Part shown: one piece after another, positions 49,001 through 61,511 of the stretch
Layout: the number at the start of each line of letters is the position of its first letter
Numbering within the stretch: the stretch's first letter is position 1
Made by a program: the position numbers and the translations under genes
Notes under the pieces: model-generated
What the model saw: the letters and a program-made list of their open reading frames with translations, nothing else
The model's database searches: none
What the model was told of the DNA's origin: nothing
NCBI RefSeq assembly: GCF_002715865.1
Contig: NZ_CP017696.1
Span: 1,922,001 to 1,986,000, forward strand
Direction of reading: 5' to 3'
Source of the DNA: Bifidobacterium asteroides DSM 20089
GTDB taxonomy: Bacteria > Actinomycetota > Actinomycetes > Actinomycetales > Bifidobacteriaceae
Length of the DNA: 64,000 nucleotides

Positions 49001-49093
49001 AGGCATAGCAAAACAGTGATCGTCCGCAAAGAGGCCAAACGGGCCGCCAGGAGACTGAATCGCCAGGCAAAGAAGTCAGACAAAGCCATCTGA
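46016..49093 (+). CDS. GH3 beta-glucosidase with permuted domains and membrane anchors at both ends
   Basis: A 1025-residue GH3 enzyme whose domain order is inverted. After an N-terminal hydrophobic segment (about 13-33) comes the alpha/beta sandwich domain (about 75-300), then fibronectin-III-like material (YVGYRYYETRY, FGYGLSYTTFDWRDL, about 340-480), and only then the barrel (about 640-960) with YAPSMDIHRTPFSGRNGEYYSEDP, KHFALNDQE and the nucleophile D894 in VITDNANTG. A C-terminal helix (about 972-992) and basic tail follow. ATG 46016 has AAAGGAATTC upstream. The permuted order is known in a few GH3 enzymes from rumen bacteria; a double anchor would place the catalytic part outside the cell. 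Base use is AT-richer than its neighbours. Confidence 0.9.
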   Translation: MKKAKVVRIIKTIVSIIFAVALIVGLMLANPQLKTNKILSNIMNYNRQSIDNSQIKDKNLDLNYYKADYNVDTIKAAENRLASNIAEQGTVLLKNQDEALPLKSGAHLSLFSANSVKADGANMLTKSKGVTAKEVLEQEGFKVNDKLWQFYSKDAGKKYGLAAGSVNFGDGEDFRINEASIDVLKREPGLLDSVKGTVPVYLLSRVAGEGRDMPRSMYNHASSDQDKRRTYLEPDSNELSVLNYLNQNFDNVVLVIKSNAALDLGWLDQFPHIRSVVYSENITRQLAGVLSGRLNPSGRTVDTFARHALDSPAAHNFGDYQYYNKQGKPTKYNYLTYAEGIYVGYRYYETRYEDKVLGQGNAGDFDHAHEVIYPFGYGLSYTTFDWRDLHINQEGDRFVASLVVENTGNRPGRDVVELYAQSPYTEYDKANGVEKSAVDLVGYAKTPQLQPGAHTSVKITFDRSQLKAYDAKTAKTFIFDAGEYRFTAAHDAHDAVNNILSQKGRTINNGMTAPGNPSLVASYTPTNAQVDVTTFSKDAKTGKKITNLFDFARADTTYLSRADWTGTFPKHDGVPSDQISTWGGEINGEKDGHPKAYTWKKTADDSLIAKLDGHDSGTPVARRSIHTRPVFGKDNKRSLIEMRGLPYESKEWDALLDQMTEDDYWKVTIDAGYGLDFIKSVGKPYTMDADAANGLFYGGTGKTFPNVMMLAQSFNHDLAEQFGKMIGNEALLGGASGWYAPSMDIHRTPFSGRNGEYYSEDPFLSGSTASAEVSGAASKGVYTYIKHFALNDQEDHRGDRPGNFSVATWANEQSIRQIYLSPFEACIKAPELPMKYVKKLPDGSYKQATAKVPAAMGVMSSFNRIGATWTGGSYQLMTKLLRQEWGFNGLVITDNANTGVFMSPYQMIEAGADAKLLNVDKDPTGEKLDFKDPATYQYARQAAHHMLYAVANSKAMNGAMPGSRFRYFNVMNVVRYSLNVAVAVIILLLAWFTFRRHSKTVIVRKEAKRAARRLNRQAKKSDKAI

Positions 49094-49101
49094 CCGGGGG
49101 T

Positions 49102-49142
49102 ACGGCTGGGCATTCAGAGTCTCGGCACTAACGCCTAGCCGT
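49102..49142 (+). terminator. Possible hairpin after the permuted GH3
   Basis: Arms ACGGCTGGGC and GCCTAGCCGT (one G-T pair) with a 21-base loop lie 8 bases after the stop. The U-tract is poor; terminator is plausible but not strong. Confidence 0.35.
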
Positions 49143-49257
49143 CTCCCTAAATAGCCGTATTGCGCGGAGTGTCATCGTCGCTCTGTTCCTCGGTTATCTG
49201 CCCTCGCATCGAATTTCATGCGCTGTGCGTGACAAGCGGCCATGGCGTCGGTAGGCT

Positions 49258-50211
49258 ATGAGCAGTGGGGATGGGAATAATCAGATGTCATCCCGTTCAG
49301 AAGGGTCATCAAAGGTGTCCACACATTCTCGGCTCTACGCCGTGCATATCAACGGTGCCCGCATGGTCTTCTCCATGAACCCAGCATCGCCGGAGGCCCC
49401 CATAGTGCTCTATCTGCATGGGGGTCCAGGCGATGCCTGCATTCCGCTGACCATGCGCTACAACGCGGCTTTGGAGCGCGACTTCCGCTTCATCAACCTG
49501 GACCAGCGGGGCAGCGGGCTGTCCTACCATCCCTTTGCCCCTGGCGAAGCGGTGACCATCGATTCGATGGTCGAAGATGTTCACCAGTTCGTGCTGAAGC
49601 TTCTTCGAGCCTACGGACAGGATTCCGTGATTCTCATCGGTCATTCCTGGGGCAGTGTCCTAGGTTTGGAGATGGTGAAGCGGTATCCCTCACTGGTCCG
49701 TTGCTACATCGGCCTCGGGCAGGTCGTCAGCATGCGCGCCGCTCTTCGTTTAAGACGGCGTTGGGGGCAGCAGAGTTTGGGCCCCCGGCTCGGTTCGCTC
49801 GTCAGCAGGGAGAACGGAGCTGCCGACATAGTGCTGATGATTAATGAGCTGATGTCTCGTGGCGGGGCTGCCATGCTGTTCGGATCTCTGGGGCGGATCA
49901 TGACCTACCTGCGCTCGCCCTACTACAACTGGTCGCGTCTGCTCAACCATGCCAAGGGGGTGGCTCAATCCCGCGCTCGCTTGAATGCAGAGCTGGAGCA
50001 GGTCGATTTCAGTGGGCAGACCTCCTTCGAGGCGCCAGTATATTTCATCAGCGGCAAGTATGACCGTCATCTGCCAGGCAGTCTGGTTGAGCGGTTCGCA
50101 GATGGGTTAAAGAGCCCGCATCGGTTTATTCGCTTTGACCGGTCCGGGCACTGCCCACAGTGGGATGAGCCAGAACGGTTCGCGGCAACGGTTAAATCCC
50201 TCTGCCTGTAG
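49258..50211 (+). CDS. Alpha/beta hydrolase, proline iminopeptidase-like
   Basis: A 317-residue serine hydrolase with LHGGPGDACI (oxyanion loop), DQRGSGLSYH, nucleophile Ser in GHSWGSVLG, an Asp in SGKYDRHLPG and a His in SGHCPQWDEP, which forms the complete catalytic triad of the S33 proline iminopeptidase or haloperoxidase-like group. No signal peptide. ATG 49258 or Met10 could be the start. Probably a single gene; it precedes the rRNA leader. Substrate unknown. Confidence 0.85.
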   Translation: MSSGDGNNQMSSRSEGSSKVSTHSRLYAVHINGARMVFSMNPASPEAPIVLYLHGGPGDACIPLTMRYNAALERDFRFINLDQRGSGLSYHPFAPGEAVTIDSMVEDVHQFVLKLLRAYGQDSVILIGHSWGSVLGLEMVKRYPSLVRCYIGLGQVVSMRAALRLRRRWGQQSLGPRLGSLVSRENGAADIVLMINELMSRGGAAMLFGSLGRIMTYLRSPYYNWSRLLNHAKGVAQSRARLNAELEQVDFSGQTSFEAPVYFISGKYDRHLPGSLVERFADGLKSPHRFIRFDRSGHCPQWDEPERFAATVKSLCL

Positions 50212-50738
50212 CGCTCTATTGATAAGCAGGGGCTGCCTTGCCGCTAGTGCCCATCCGCATGGTGGAAATACATGCTGCGCGCGACGAAATCTACTAATAT
50301 TAATCATTGAAGATATTGGTTTGAGCCTCGCTGAAGAGCGTGCGGGGTTCCTGGATTGACGAAGGTCGATGAAGCGGGGACTATGTCGATGAAAATCGAC
50401 ACGCCGTAGAATCCCCGGAATCATTGGGTTCCTTCGACATTCTTCTATGCCAATTTGCGGGACAACCCAACTTCGTGTAAGTTTACTTCTTGCTGCCCGG
50501 CAGTGATGAGAACTCTTCGGAGGGCTTGGAGCTGTTGGTGTGGTGGTGGTTTGAGAACTCAAGAGCGTGTTTGTGCTACTTATAGCTTTTTGATTGCCAG
50601 TCCGATGCCCGCCCGGCTGTTGTCGGGTACGTGGGAGCGTTGTGAGGGGTGTCGGGGTTTTTCGTGGGTTGGTTTCCTCCTTATGGAAGCCGGCCCGTCA
50701 ATTATTGATGTGGGCTGTTTCGGCCTTCTTCATGGTTT
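50212..50738. promoter_or_regulatory. rRNA operon promoter and leader region
   Basis: 527 bases without a gene. It must hold the rRNA promoters, which I could not fix precisely. TTGAGAACTCAAGAGCGTG at 50551-50569 is a boxA-like antitermination/processing element conserved in actinobacterial rRNA leaders; it recurs in the spacer. Confidence 0.5.
50551..50569 (+). promoter_or_regulatory. boxA-like rRNA leader element
   Basis: TTGAGAACTCAAGAGCGTG resembles the conserved TTGAGAACTCAACAGCGTG element upstream of 16S in actinobacteria, involved in antitermination or RNase processing. The related TTGAGAACTGGATAGTGG occurs at 52493 in the spacer. Confidence 0.45.
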
Positions 50739-55737
<4,999 letters not shown>

Positions 55738-55909
55738 ACCCGCCCCCCGGAGGGGCGGCGGCATCAACCCGACTGCGCATCCTGCCTGCGGCAATGAACA
55801 CGAACGGCCACAGGCGATCGAACACACGGAACACGCGTCCACCATCCGGTCCCCAAGCCGCCAGGAGACCCCATGCCCTTCGCATGAAGGGGATGGATGA
55901 AACCGAAGA

Positions 55910-56028
55910 TTCGCGGCGGTCATGGCCTGGGGGAGACGCCCGGTCCCATTCCGAACCCGGAAGCTAAGACCCAGCACGGCAATGGTACTGCACCCGGAAG
56001 AGTGTGGGAGAGTAGCACACCGCCGCCA
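55910..56028 (+). rRNA. rrf: 5S ribosomal RNA
   Basis: A 119-base 5S with pairing ends GCGGCGGT and ACCGCCGC, the conserved CCCATTCCGAACCCGGAAG loop and TGGGAGAGTAG. The 23S-5S spacer is about 170 bases. Confidence 0.96.
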
Positions 56029-56040
56029 CTACACGAAAAA

Positions 56041-56080
56041 GTAAAGGCCTCTGATGACACCGGTCACCAGAGGCCTTTAC
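56041..56080 (+). terminator. rRNA operon terminator hairpin
   Basis: Arms GTAAAGGCCTCTG (56041-56053) and CAGAGGCCTTTAC (56068-56080) form a perfect 13-base-pair stem that can extend inward with one mismatch to a 4-base loop. It lies 12 bases after 5S. Confidence 0.85.
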
Positions 56081-56520
56081 TGTATTCCCTCGTCCTATAC
56101 CCGGCAAAACACCACTGTCTGTACGCCGCCACCATACCTGGAAGAGCACTACGCCATGGCCGAGCGCTTCACAGACCAACACGCCAATAAGCGCGTACCA
56201 CGCCATAAAGGTTCGTATGCAACAGAAGCAGCTATCAAATACGACTTCACTCCTATGATGCACTTTGAAACATGTCCCGTGGCAGACATTTTGTGGAACC
56301 ATTATTTAGTTGCGGATACCATCGAATCCTTATGTATACAACATGATGCTGATGCTTGTCGACGACGACGTATTTCAGCAACTTCTCCGCCTTTTTAGTT
56401 TTGTGGGCTTCCCTGATGTTCAGCACATAGTCCGCAGACAAAGGACAAGGCTGAATATCACACACCGACCTATGCCGAAAGCGGCCACATTACCCTAAAC
56501 GTAAAGGAGGTTCAAGGGCA
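56081..56520. other. Leader region of the PTS operon
   Basis: 440 bases without a supported gene. It presumably carries the promoter of the PRD regulator and PTS operon; no convincing operator or antiterminator was recognised. AAAGGAGG at 56503-56510 is the ribosome site of the regulator. Confidence 0.5.
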
Positions 56521-58023
56521 ATGGAGACCGGGTTCAAGAAGTCGTTGATCGGCTATCTGCTCAACAGGCGCGATTACGTGCGCGGCTCCGAGTTGTCCCA
56601 TGCGCTCAAGGTCTCGACTAAAACCATCACCCGAGCTGTCCAACAGATCAACGAGCAATACCGGCCCGTGACCATTATCGAATCCAAGAGAGGGCGCGGG
56701 TATCGCCTTAAGAACCCCGAGACGCTGTCATTCGGTGATTCAGGATTTGTGATCGGCCAGGCCAATGTCGATGTCAGCCGTCTGACATCCATAGAGCGGC
56801 GGGATGAGATTGTCAAGCGACTCTTGTTCACGGCGCCGCAGCGGTACAGGGTGACCGAGCTCTGGGGCAAATACTTTATCGGTGACTCTGCCGTGGCGAC
56901 CGATCTTCGTTCCCTGAGACTGATGCTTGGCCGCTTCCAGCTTTCCATCGAACATGTCAGCGGGTTCGTTTGGATCGATGGTGAGGAGGCCGATATCCGT
57001 CGGGCGATCGGCAGTCTGTTCGTCAATGAAGGCCAGCCTGGCAACAGACGGTTCATGCAGTCCGACCAGGACATCGAGCAGCGTGACGCGGCCTTTGTCG
57101 ACAAACAGCTGGATCTGATCGAGGAACTGCTTCACACCGAGATCCCCTATCCTTATAGGGTCAACATCTTCACCCATCTGTATATCCTCATCGAGCGATT
57201 TCGCAGTGTTGGGGCTCTCATGGAGGACCGAGCCGGGGAACAGCAGGCCGCCATTGCCGATGATGGTTCCAAGGTCATGAACGTCTGCCGAGCTGTCATT
57301 GCCAACGTGGACATGTATCTGGATGCACAGCTGCCCGATGCCGAAGTTTACGATCTTTACCAATATCTGGCTTCCTCAAGGATCGAGGATGATCTTTCGG
57401 CTGCCAACGACATGCCTGATCCAGTTCGGCGGGCCACGCGCTATCTGATCGACCGGGTCGCTCTGAACCCTCGTTACGCGCAGATCGATCAGTCCGAGTT
57501 ATTCGCCAGGCTTTCCAAGCATATGAAGCCCTTGCTTAACAGGTTGAAGAACGGCATCAGAGTCAACAACAACCTTCTTGAGCAGATCAAGCTGGAGTAT
57601 CCGAACCTGTTCCGTACAGTGAAGGAAGCCACACGCCAGTTGGAGGAGCACGAGCATCTCCCGGTCATCGACGACGAGGAAATCGGTTTCATCACTGTTT
57701 ATTTCGCTCAGGCTGTGGAAAATCTCAGCAGGCCCTTGAACATCCTGCTGGTTTGCACCACTGGGCTGGGCACGGCTCAATTGCTGAAATCCAAAATCGA
57801 GCGGCGGTTCTCCGATATGAACGTCATAGGGACAGTGGCTGCCAGAGATGTAGAGAAGGCCTTGAAGCGGTATCCGATGACTGATCTCGTGGTCTCTACA
57901 GTTACCTTGTCTGAAGCGCTGAAGCGGCCGACGCTGGTCGTCAGCGCCATGCTGACCATCGAAGATCAGGAGCGGCTGGAGCGGATGGCCGACCATATCC
58001 ATAACGGGGAGGTCGGACGATGA
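56521..58023 (+). CDS. PRD-containing PTS transcriptional regulator (BglG/LicR/MtlR type)
   Basis: A 500-residue transcriptional activator of PTS genes. N-terminal helix-turn-helix domains (VRGSELSHALKVSTKTITRAVQQI, about 18-40), two PRD regions (about 195-300 and 300-405; the phosphorylatable histidines include H in FTHLYILIERF and H in LSKHMKPLLNRL), then an EIIB-Gat-like domain with C412 in LLVCTTGLGTAQLLKSKI. The C-terminal EIIA domain expected in LicR/MtlR regulators is absent and appears as the next, overlapping gene. ATG 56521 follows AAAGGAGG. In the second PRD the usual His of the HF motif is Tyr (TVYFAQAVE). PTS phosphorylation would set its activity. Confidence 0.9.
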   Translation: METGFKKSLIGYLLNRRDYVRGSELSHALKVSTKTITRAVQQINEQYRPVTIIESKRGRGYRLKNPETLSFGDSGFVIGQANVDVSRLTSIERRDEIVKRLLFTAPQRYRVTELWGKYFIGDSAVATDLRSLRLMLGRFQLSIEHVSGFVWIDGEEADIRRAIGSLFVNEGQPGNRRFMQSDQDIEQRDAAFVDKQLDLIEELLHTEIPYPYRVNIFTHLYILIERFRSVGALMEDRAGEQQAAIADDGSKVMNVCRAVIANVDMYLDAQLPDAEVYDLYQYLASSRIEDDLSAANDMPDPVRRATRYLIDRVALNPRYAQIDQSELFARLSKHMKPLLNRLKNGIRVNNNLLEQIKLEYPNLFRTVKEATRQLEEHEHLPVIDDEEIGFITVYFAQAVENLSRPLNILLVCTTGLGTAQLLKSKIERRFSDMNVIGTVAARDVEKALKRYPMTDLVVSTVTLSEALKRPTLVVSAMLTIEDQERLERMADHIHNGEVGR

Positions 58024-58493
58024 AGATCCTGATTGAGCAGGAGCCTTCTGGCAGTTTCGGAATCCGAAACTCTGCATCAACGGCATCCTCAGGCCAGGAG
58101 TCGATGCATGCCCTATTCGTCTGCATATGCAGACATTTGCAGTCCAAGGGCATCATCAGGTCTGTCGATCTCCTAGCAAAGGAACTGCTTGCCCGTGAGG
58201 TCTCGGGCAGCACAGTCATTGCAGACCATCTGGCCAATCCGCACGCGCAGGGACCTTTCGTCGATGAATGCGTGCTCTTCTACTTGCGGCTTTCCCGACC
58301 CGTTCCAAAGTGGGACGGATTGCATGAAGTATCCCGAGTTTTGCTCACCCTCATCCCGCAGAATCCCTCGATGGAGGACTTGCAGTATCTGCGTGACCTC
58401 TACCGGCGAATGGGTGGTGAGAGGGTTCTGGACCTGTTAGGAACAGGTTCGATCACGGATGTTCGACAGATATTGACGACAGAAGGGAAATGA
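58020..58493 (+). CDS. EIIA-type domain protein, detached module of the regulator or divergent EIIA
   Basis: A 157-residue PTS EIIA (fructose/mannitol class) relative. The key line is LLAREVSGSTVIADHLANPHAQG, close to the REXXGSTXIGXGIAIPH signature, with the phosphoacceptor candidate H75. The rest (CVLFYLRLSRPVPKWDG, VLLTLIPQNPSMEDLQYLRDLYRRM, VLDLLGTGSITDVRQIL) follows the domain's pattern. The start overlaps the regulator stop by 4 bases, and its position corresponds to the C-terminal EIIA domain of LicR-like regulators, so it is likely that module as a separate protein. The next gene codes for a canonical EIIA. Confidence 0.75.
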   Translation: MKILIEQEPSGSFGIRNSASTASSGQESMHALFVCICRHLQSKGIIRSVDLLAKELLAREVSGSTVIADHLANPHAQGPFVDECVLFYLRLSRPVPKWDGLHEVSRVLLTLIPQNPSMEDLQYLRDLYRRMGGERVLDLLGTGSITDVRQILTTEGK

Positions 58494-58957
58494 TGGTGGA
58501 CGCAGCATCACTTGGCGAGGCAATCGACAAGAGGACCGTGGTGACGGGACTTAAAGCGAAGACTAAGGACGAGGTCTTCGACGAGCTGACCCACAGGCTT
58601 CATGATGCCGGCTACATCGATTCGCCAGAGGCCTTCATGAAGGCCCTGTACGAGCGTGAAGGCCAGGGCGCGACAGGCATAGGCGAGCATGTGGCCATCC
58701 CTCATGGCCGCAGTGACACTGTTCGCAGGAACGGTGTCGCCATTGCAGTGCTGGATCATGAAATTCCCTGGGAATCTTTGGACGACACCGGAGCAAAAGT
58801 TGTGGTGCTGTTTGCCGTAGGTGCTGATGACGAGGGCTCAAAGCGACACCTGCAGCTGCTTTCGGAGTTTGCCAGGAAACTGGCCAAGGCCGATGTGGTG
58901 CACGACCTCCTCCAGGCCCAGAACACCGACCAGGTCGTGTCAGCTTTGACCAGATGA
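58490..58957 (+). CDS. PTS EIIA component, fructose type
   Basis: A 155-residue EIIA of the fructose/mannitol class. GATGIGEHVAIPHGRSD contains the phosphoacceptor H72. IPWESLDDTGAKVVVLFAVGADDEGSKRHLQLLSEFARKL matches the domain. The first ATG (58490) overlaps the previous stop by 4 bases; a second ATG follows at once. It takes phosphate from HPr and passes it to EIIB. Confidence 0.92.
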   Translation: MMVDAASLGEAIDKRTVVTGLKAKTKDEVFDELTHRLHDAGYIDSPEAFMKALYEREGQGATGIGEHVAIPHGRSDTVRRNGVAIAVLDHEIPWESLDDTGAKVVVLFAVGADDEGSKRHLQLLSEFARKLAKADVVHDLLQAQNTDQVVSALTR

Positions 58958-58996
58958 TTTGTCACTTAATCGAATAACAGCAAAGGAGAATTAATC

Positions 58997-59308
58997 ATGA
59001 AGATCGTTGGAGTCACAGCCTGCACCATCGGCATCGCGCATACCTATCTGGCCCAGCAGAAGCTGGAGGATGCAGCCAAGGCGGCCGGCGACGATATCAA
59101 AATCGAAACCCAGGGCACCATCGGCATCGAGAATGCCCTGACCGCAGAGGACATCAAACAGGCGGATGTGGTCATTCTGGCCATTGACATCAAGATAGCT
59201 GACGAAGAGCGGTTCCAGGGCAAGAAGACCGTCAAGGTCTCGACTGAGACGGCGATCAAGTCGCCCAACAAGCTGATTGCCAAACTGCACGAAATCGTCG
59301 GTAAGTAG
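58997..59308 (+). CDS. PTS EIIB component, fructose type
   Basis: A 103-residue stand-alone EIIB: MKIVGVTACTIGIAHTYLA puts the phospho-cysteine at C9 in the fructose-family pattern, followed by KIETQGTIGIEN and DVVILAIDIKI. Behind AAAGGAG. Transfers phosphate to the sugar carried by EIIC. Confidence 0.95.
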   Translation: MKIVGVTACTIGIAHTYLAQQKLEDAAKAAGDDIKIETQGTIGIENALTAEDIKQADVVILAIDIKIADEERFQGKKTVKVSTETAIKSPNKLIAKLHEIVGK

Positions 59309-59345
59309 AAACCATGCAACCAACCATGTGGACAAGGAAGTCATC

Positions 59346-60464
59346 ATGAAAGAATTTTGGAAGAAAGCCAATTTCAAGGGCCATCTGCTGACGGCCATCT
59401 CCTATATGATCCCCATCGTCTGTGGTGCGGGCTTCATTATCGCCATCGGTATGGCCTTCGGAGGCAAGGCCCAGGACACCTTGGTCATGGGGAAGTTCGA
59501 CTTCTTCCAGGCCCTGGCTACCCTGGGCGGCAAGGCACTGGGACTTCTCCCGGTCATCATTGCCACAGGCATCGCCTTCTCGATTGCGGGCAAGCCAGGG
59601 ATTGCGCCCGGCTTCGTGACCGGTCTGGCGGCCGTAGCCATCAGCGCTGGCTTCATCGGCGGCATCATCGGCGGCTATATCGGCGGCTGGCTGGCTTACG
59701 CTGTGCTGCGCTACGTCAAAGTACCCAGCTGGGCCAAGGGACTTATGCCCACATTGATCGTGCCTTTCCTGGCCTCCTTGGCCAGCGGACTGATCATGGT
59801 CTACATCATCGGCACCCCTGTGGCTTGGTTTACCACCTGGCTGACCAACCTGCTGACAAGCATGAACGGGGCCTCCAACCTCATCTTCGGCGCCGTTCTG
59901 GGCACGCTGAGCATCGTCGACTTCGGTGGCCCCATCAACAAGACCGCCTTTGCCTTTGCACTGACGCTGCAGGCCCAGGGCATCAACGGTCCTGTCACTG
60001 CCTTGCAGCTGACCAACACGGCCACCCCCATCGGCTTCGGCTTCGCCTATCTGGTCGCCAAGCTTCTACGCAAGCGGATTTACACCCATGAGGAGGTGGA
60101 GACCCTCAAGTCGGCTGTGCCCATGGGTGTTGTGAACATCGTCGAGGGATCCATCCCCATTGTCATGAACGATCTGGTGAGGGGAATCGTCGCCGCTGGT
60201 CTGGGCGGCATGTGCGAGGGCGCCATCCTGATGAGCCTATCCAACGGTAAGGGCGCCACCGTGCCTTTCGGCGGCTTCCTGATGCTCCCCACCATGGGTG
60301 CCAAGTGGTGGGTTGGACTGCTGGCCATCGCTGCCAACGTCCTGGTGACCGGCATCGTCTATGCGTTGATCAAGAAGTCGATTCCTGAAGACGCCGCCGA
60401 GCCTGCTGCAGCAGCGGCCGAAGACGAAGAGGACCTCGACCTGGACGACATCCAGGTCATCTGA
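59346..60464 (+). CDS. PTS EIIC component, fructose type
   Basis: A membrane permease of 372 residues with about eight to ten helices. ATG 59346 behind AAGGAAG is preferred to the open frame from 59277, which would run back into EIIB. Features: MIPIVCGAGFIIAIGMAFGG, PGIAPGFVTGL, GGIIGGYIGGWLAY, the substrate-side segment GGPINKTAFAFAL, and a C-terminal acidic tail EDEEDLDLDD. Fructose-class EIIC proteins carry ketoses, alditols and mannose-type sugars; substrate not determinable directly. Confidence 0.93.
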   Translation: MKEFWKKANFKGHLLTAISYMIPIVCGAGFIIAIGMAFGGKAQDTLVMGKFDFFQALATLGGKALGLLPVIIATGIAFSIAGKPGIAPGFVTGLAAVAISAGFIGGIIGGYIGGWLAYAVLRYVKVPSWAKGLMPTLIVPFLASLASGLIMVYIIGTPVAWFTTWLTNLLTSMNGASNLIFGAVLGTLSIVDFGGPINKTAFAFALTLQAQGINGPVTALQLTNTATPIGFGFAYLVAKLLRKRIYTHEEVETLKSAVPMGVVNIVEGSIPIVMNDLVRGIVAAGLGGMCEGAILMSLSNGKGATVPFGGFLMLPTMGAKWWVGLLAIAANVLVTGIVYALIKKSIPEDAAEPAAAAAEDEEDLDLDDIQVI

Positions 60465-60490
60465 ACTAACAGAAGGACACACATTTCACA

Positions 60491-61240
60491 ATGACAGTAA
60501 CAAGCACACCAACATTGACCAAGCGCCCGCGGCAAATTCAGCTGGCCCCCTCGCTGATGACCATGGATCTGGACCAGTTCAAGGAGCAGATCAGTTTTCT
60601 GAACGAGAGAGTCAACCTCTACCACATCGATATCATGGACGGCCACTTCGTACCCAACATCACCCTGTCGCCCTGGTTTATCGAGCAGACGCGCAAGATC
60701 TCGGACCTGCCCATGTCGGCCCACCTGATGGTGACTGACGCACCTTTCTGGGTTCAGCAGTTGATTGATATCAAGTGCGAGATGATCTGCATGCCAGCGG
60801 AGGTGTCCAACGGCGTGGCGTTCCGATTGATCGACCAGATTCATGATGCGGGTCTTAAAGCGGGCATGGTGCTCAACCCGGAGACCCCGGTCGACACCAT
60901 TCTTCCTTACATCGATTTGTTGGACAAGGTGACCATCATGACCATCGATCCGGGCTTCGCCGGTCAGCGTTTCCTGTCGGTCTGCCTGGACAAGATCGTC
61001 CAATTGCGCAAACTGCGCGACGAGCACGGCTATGGCTATCAGATTGAGATGGACGGATCCACCAACCTGGCCCACTGGAAGCTGATATCCGATGCCGATC
61101 CCGATATCTATGTGATCGGCCGTTCCGGGCTATTCGGACTTACTGACAGGATCGAGGATTCCTGGGACCAGATGGTCCACGAGTATGAACAGTCCACAGG
61201 ATACCGGTTCGACAATGGCCGTTACGTTAGCGAAGACTGA
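60491..61240 (+). CDS. D-allulose-6-phosphate 3-epimerase-like protein (ribulose-phosphate 3-epimerase family)
   Basis: A 249-residue (beta/alpha)8 sugar-phosphate epimerase. Family metal and catalytic residues lie in YHIDIMDGHFVPN (His and Asp), HLMVTDAPFW and IEMDGSTN; phosphate is held by IGRSGLFG. The pattern LYHIDIMDGHFVPNITLSPWF, NPETPVDTILPYIDLLDKVTIMT and FLSVCLDKI is closer to E. coli AlsE (allulose 6-phosphate to fructose 6-phosphate) than to Rpe as I remember them. Within a fructose-type PTS operon an AlsE-like activity would turn imported D-allulose 6-phosphate into fructose 6-phosphate. Substrate by context and memory, not by assay. ATG 60491; an N-terminal 15-residue extension precedes the barrel. 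Confidence 0.85.
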   Translation: MTVTSTPTLTKRPRQIQLAPSLMTMDLDQFKEQISFLNERVNLYHIDIMDGHFVPNITLSPWFIEQTRKISDLPMSAHLMVTDAPFWVQQLIDIKCEMICMPAEVSNGVAFRLIDQIHDAGLKAGMVLNPETPVDTILPYIDLLDKVTIMTIDPGFAGQRFLSVCLDKIVQLRKLRDEHGYGYQIEMDGSTNLAHWKLISDADPDIYVIGRSGLFGLTDRIEDSWDQMVHEYEQSTGYRFDNGRYVSED

Positions 61241-61250
61241 GGAGGTAGAT

Positions 61251-61511
61251 ATGGCAAGTGAATTCACCGTAACCATTTCCGATCCTGAGGGCATGCATGC
61301 AAGACCCGCAGGCAGGTTGGTCGAGCAGGCGCAGAAGTACCAGTCCGCCATCACTCTCGACGACAAGGGCAACAAGGCGGATGCCAAACGCATCTTCGCG
61401 GTCATGGGCCTGGGGGCCAAGCAGGGCGATACGCTCACTGTGAGCGTGGATGGCCCGGACCAGGACAAGGCCGTCGAGGAGCTTCAAAGCTTCTTCAAGG
61501 AGAACCTATGA
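61251..61511 (+). CDS. ptsH: Phosphocarrier protein HPr
   Basis: An 86-residue HPr. ATG 61251 follows GAGGAGG; a longer frame back to 61185 runs into the epimerase end. GMHARPAG puts the phospho-histidine at H16. The regulatory serine of Bacillus HPr (Ser46) is Arg47 here (DAKRIFAVMG), so HPr-kinase control is unlikely. It ends in ATGA overlap with ptsI. Confidence 0.96.
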   Translation: MASEFTVTISDPEGMHARPAGRLVEQAQKYQSAITLDDKGNKADAKRIFAVMGLGAKQGDTLTVSVDGPDQDKAVEELQSFFKENL

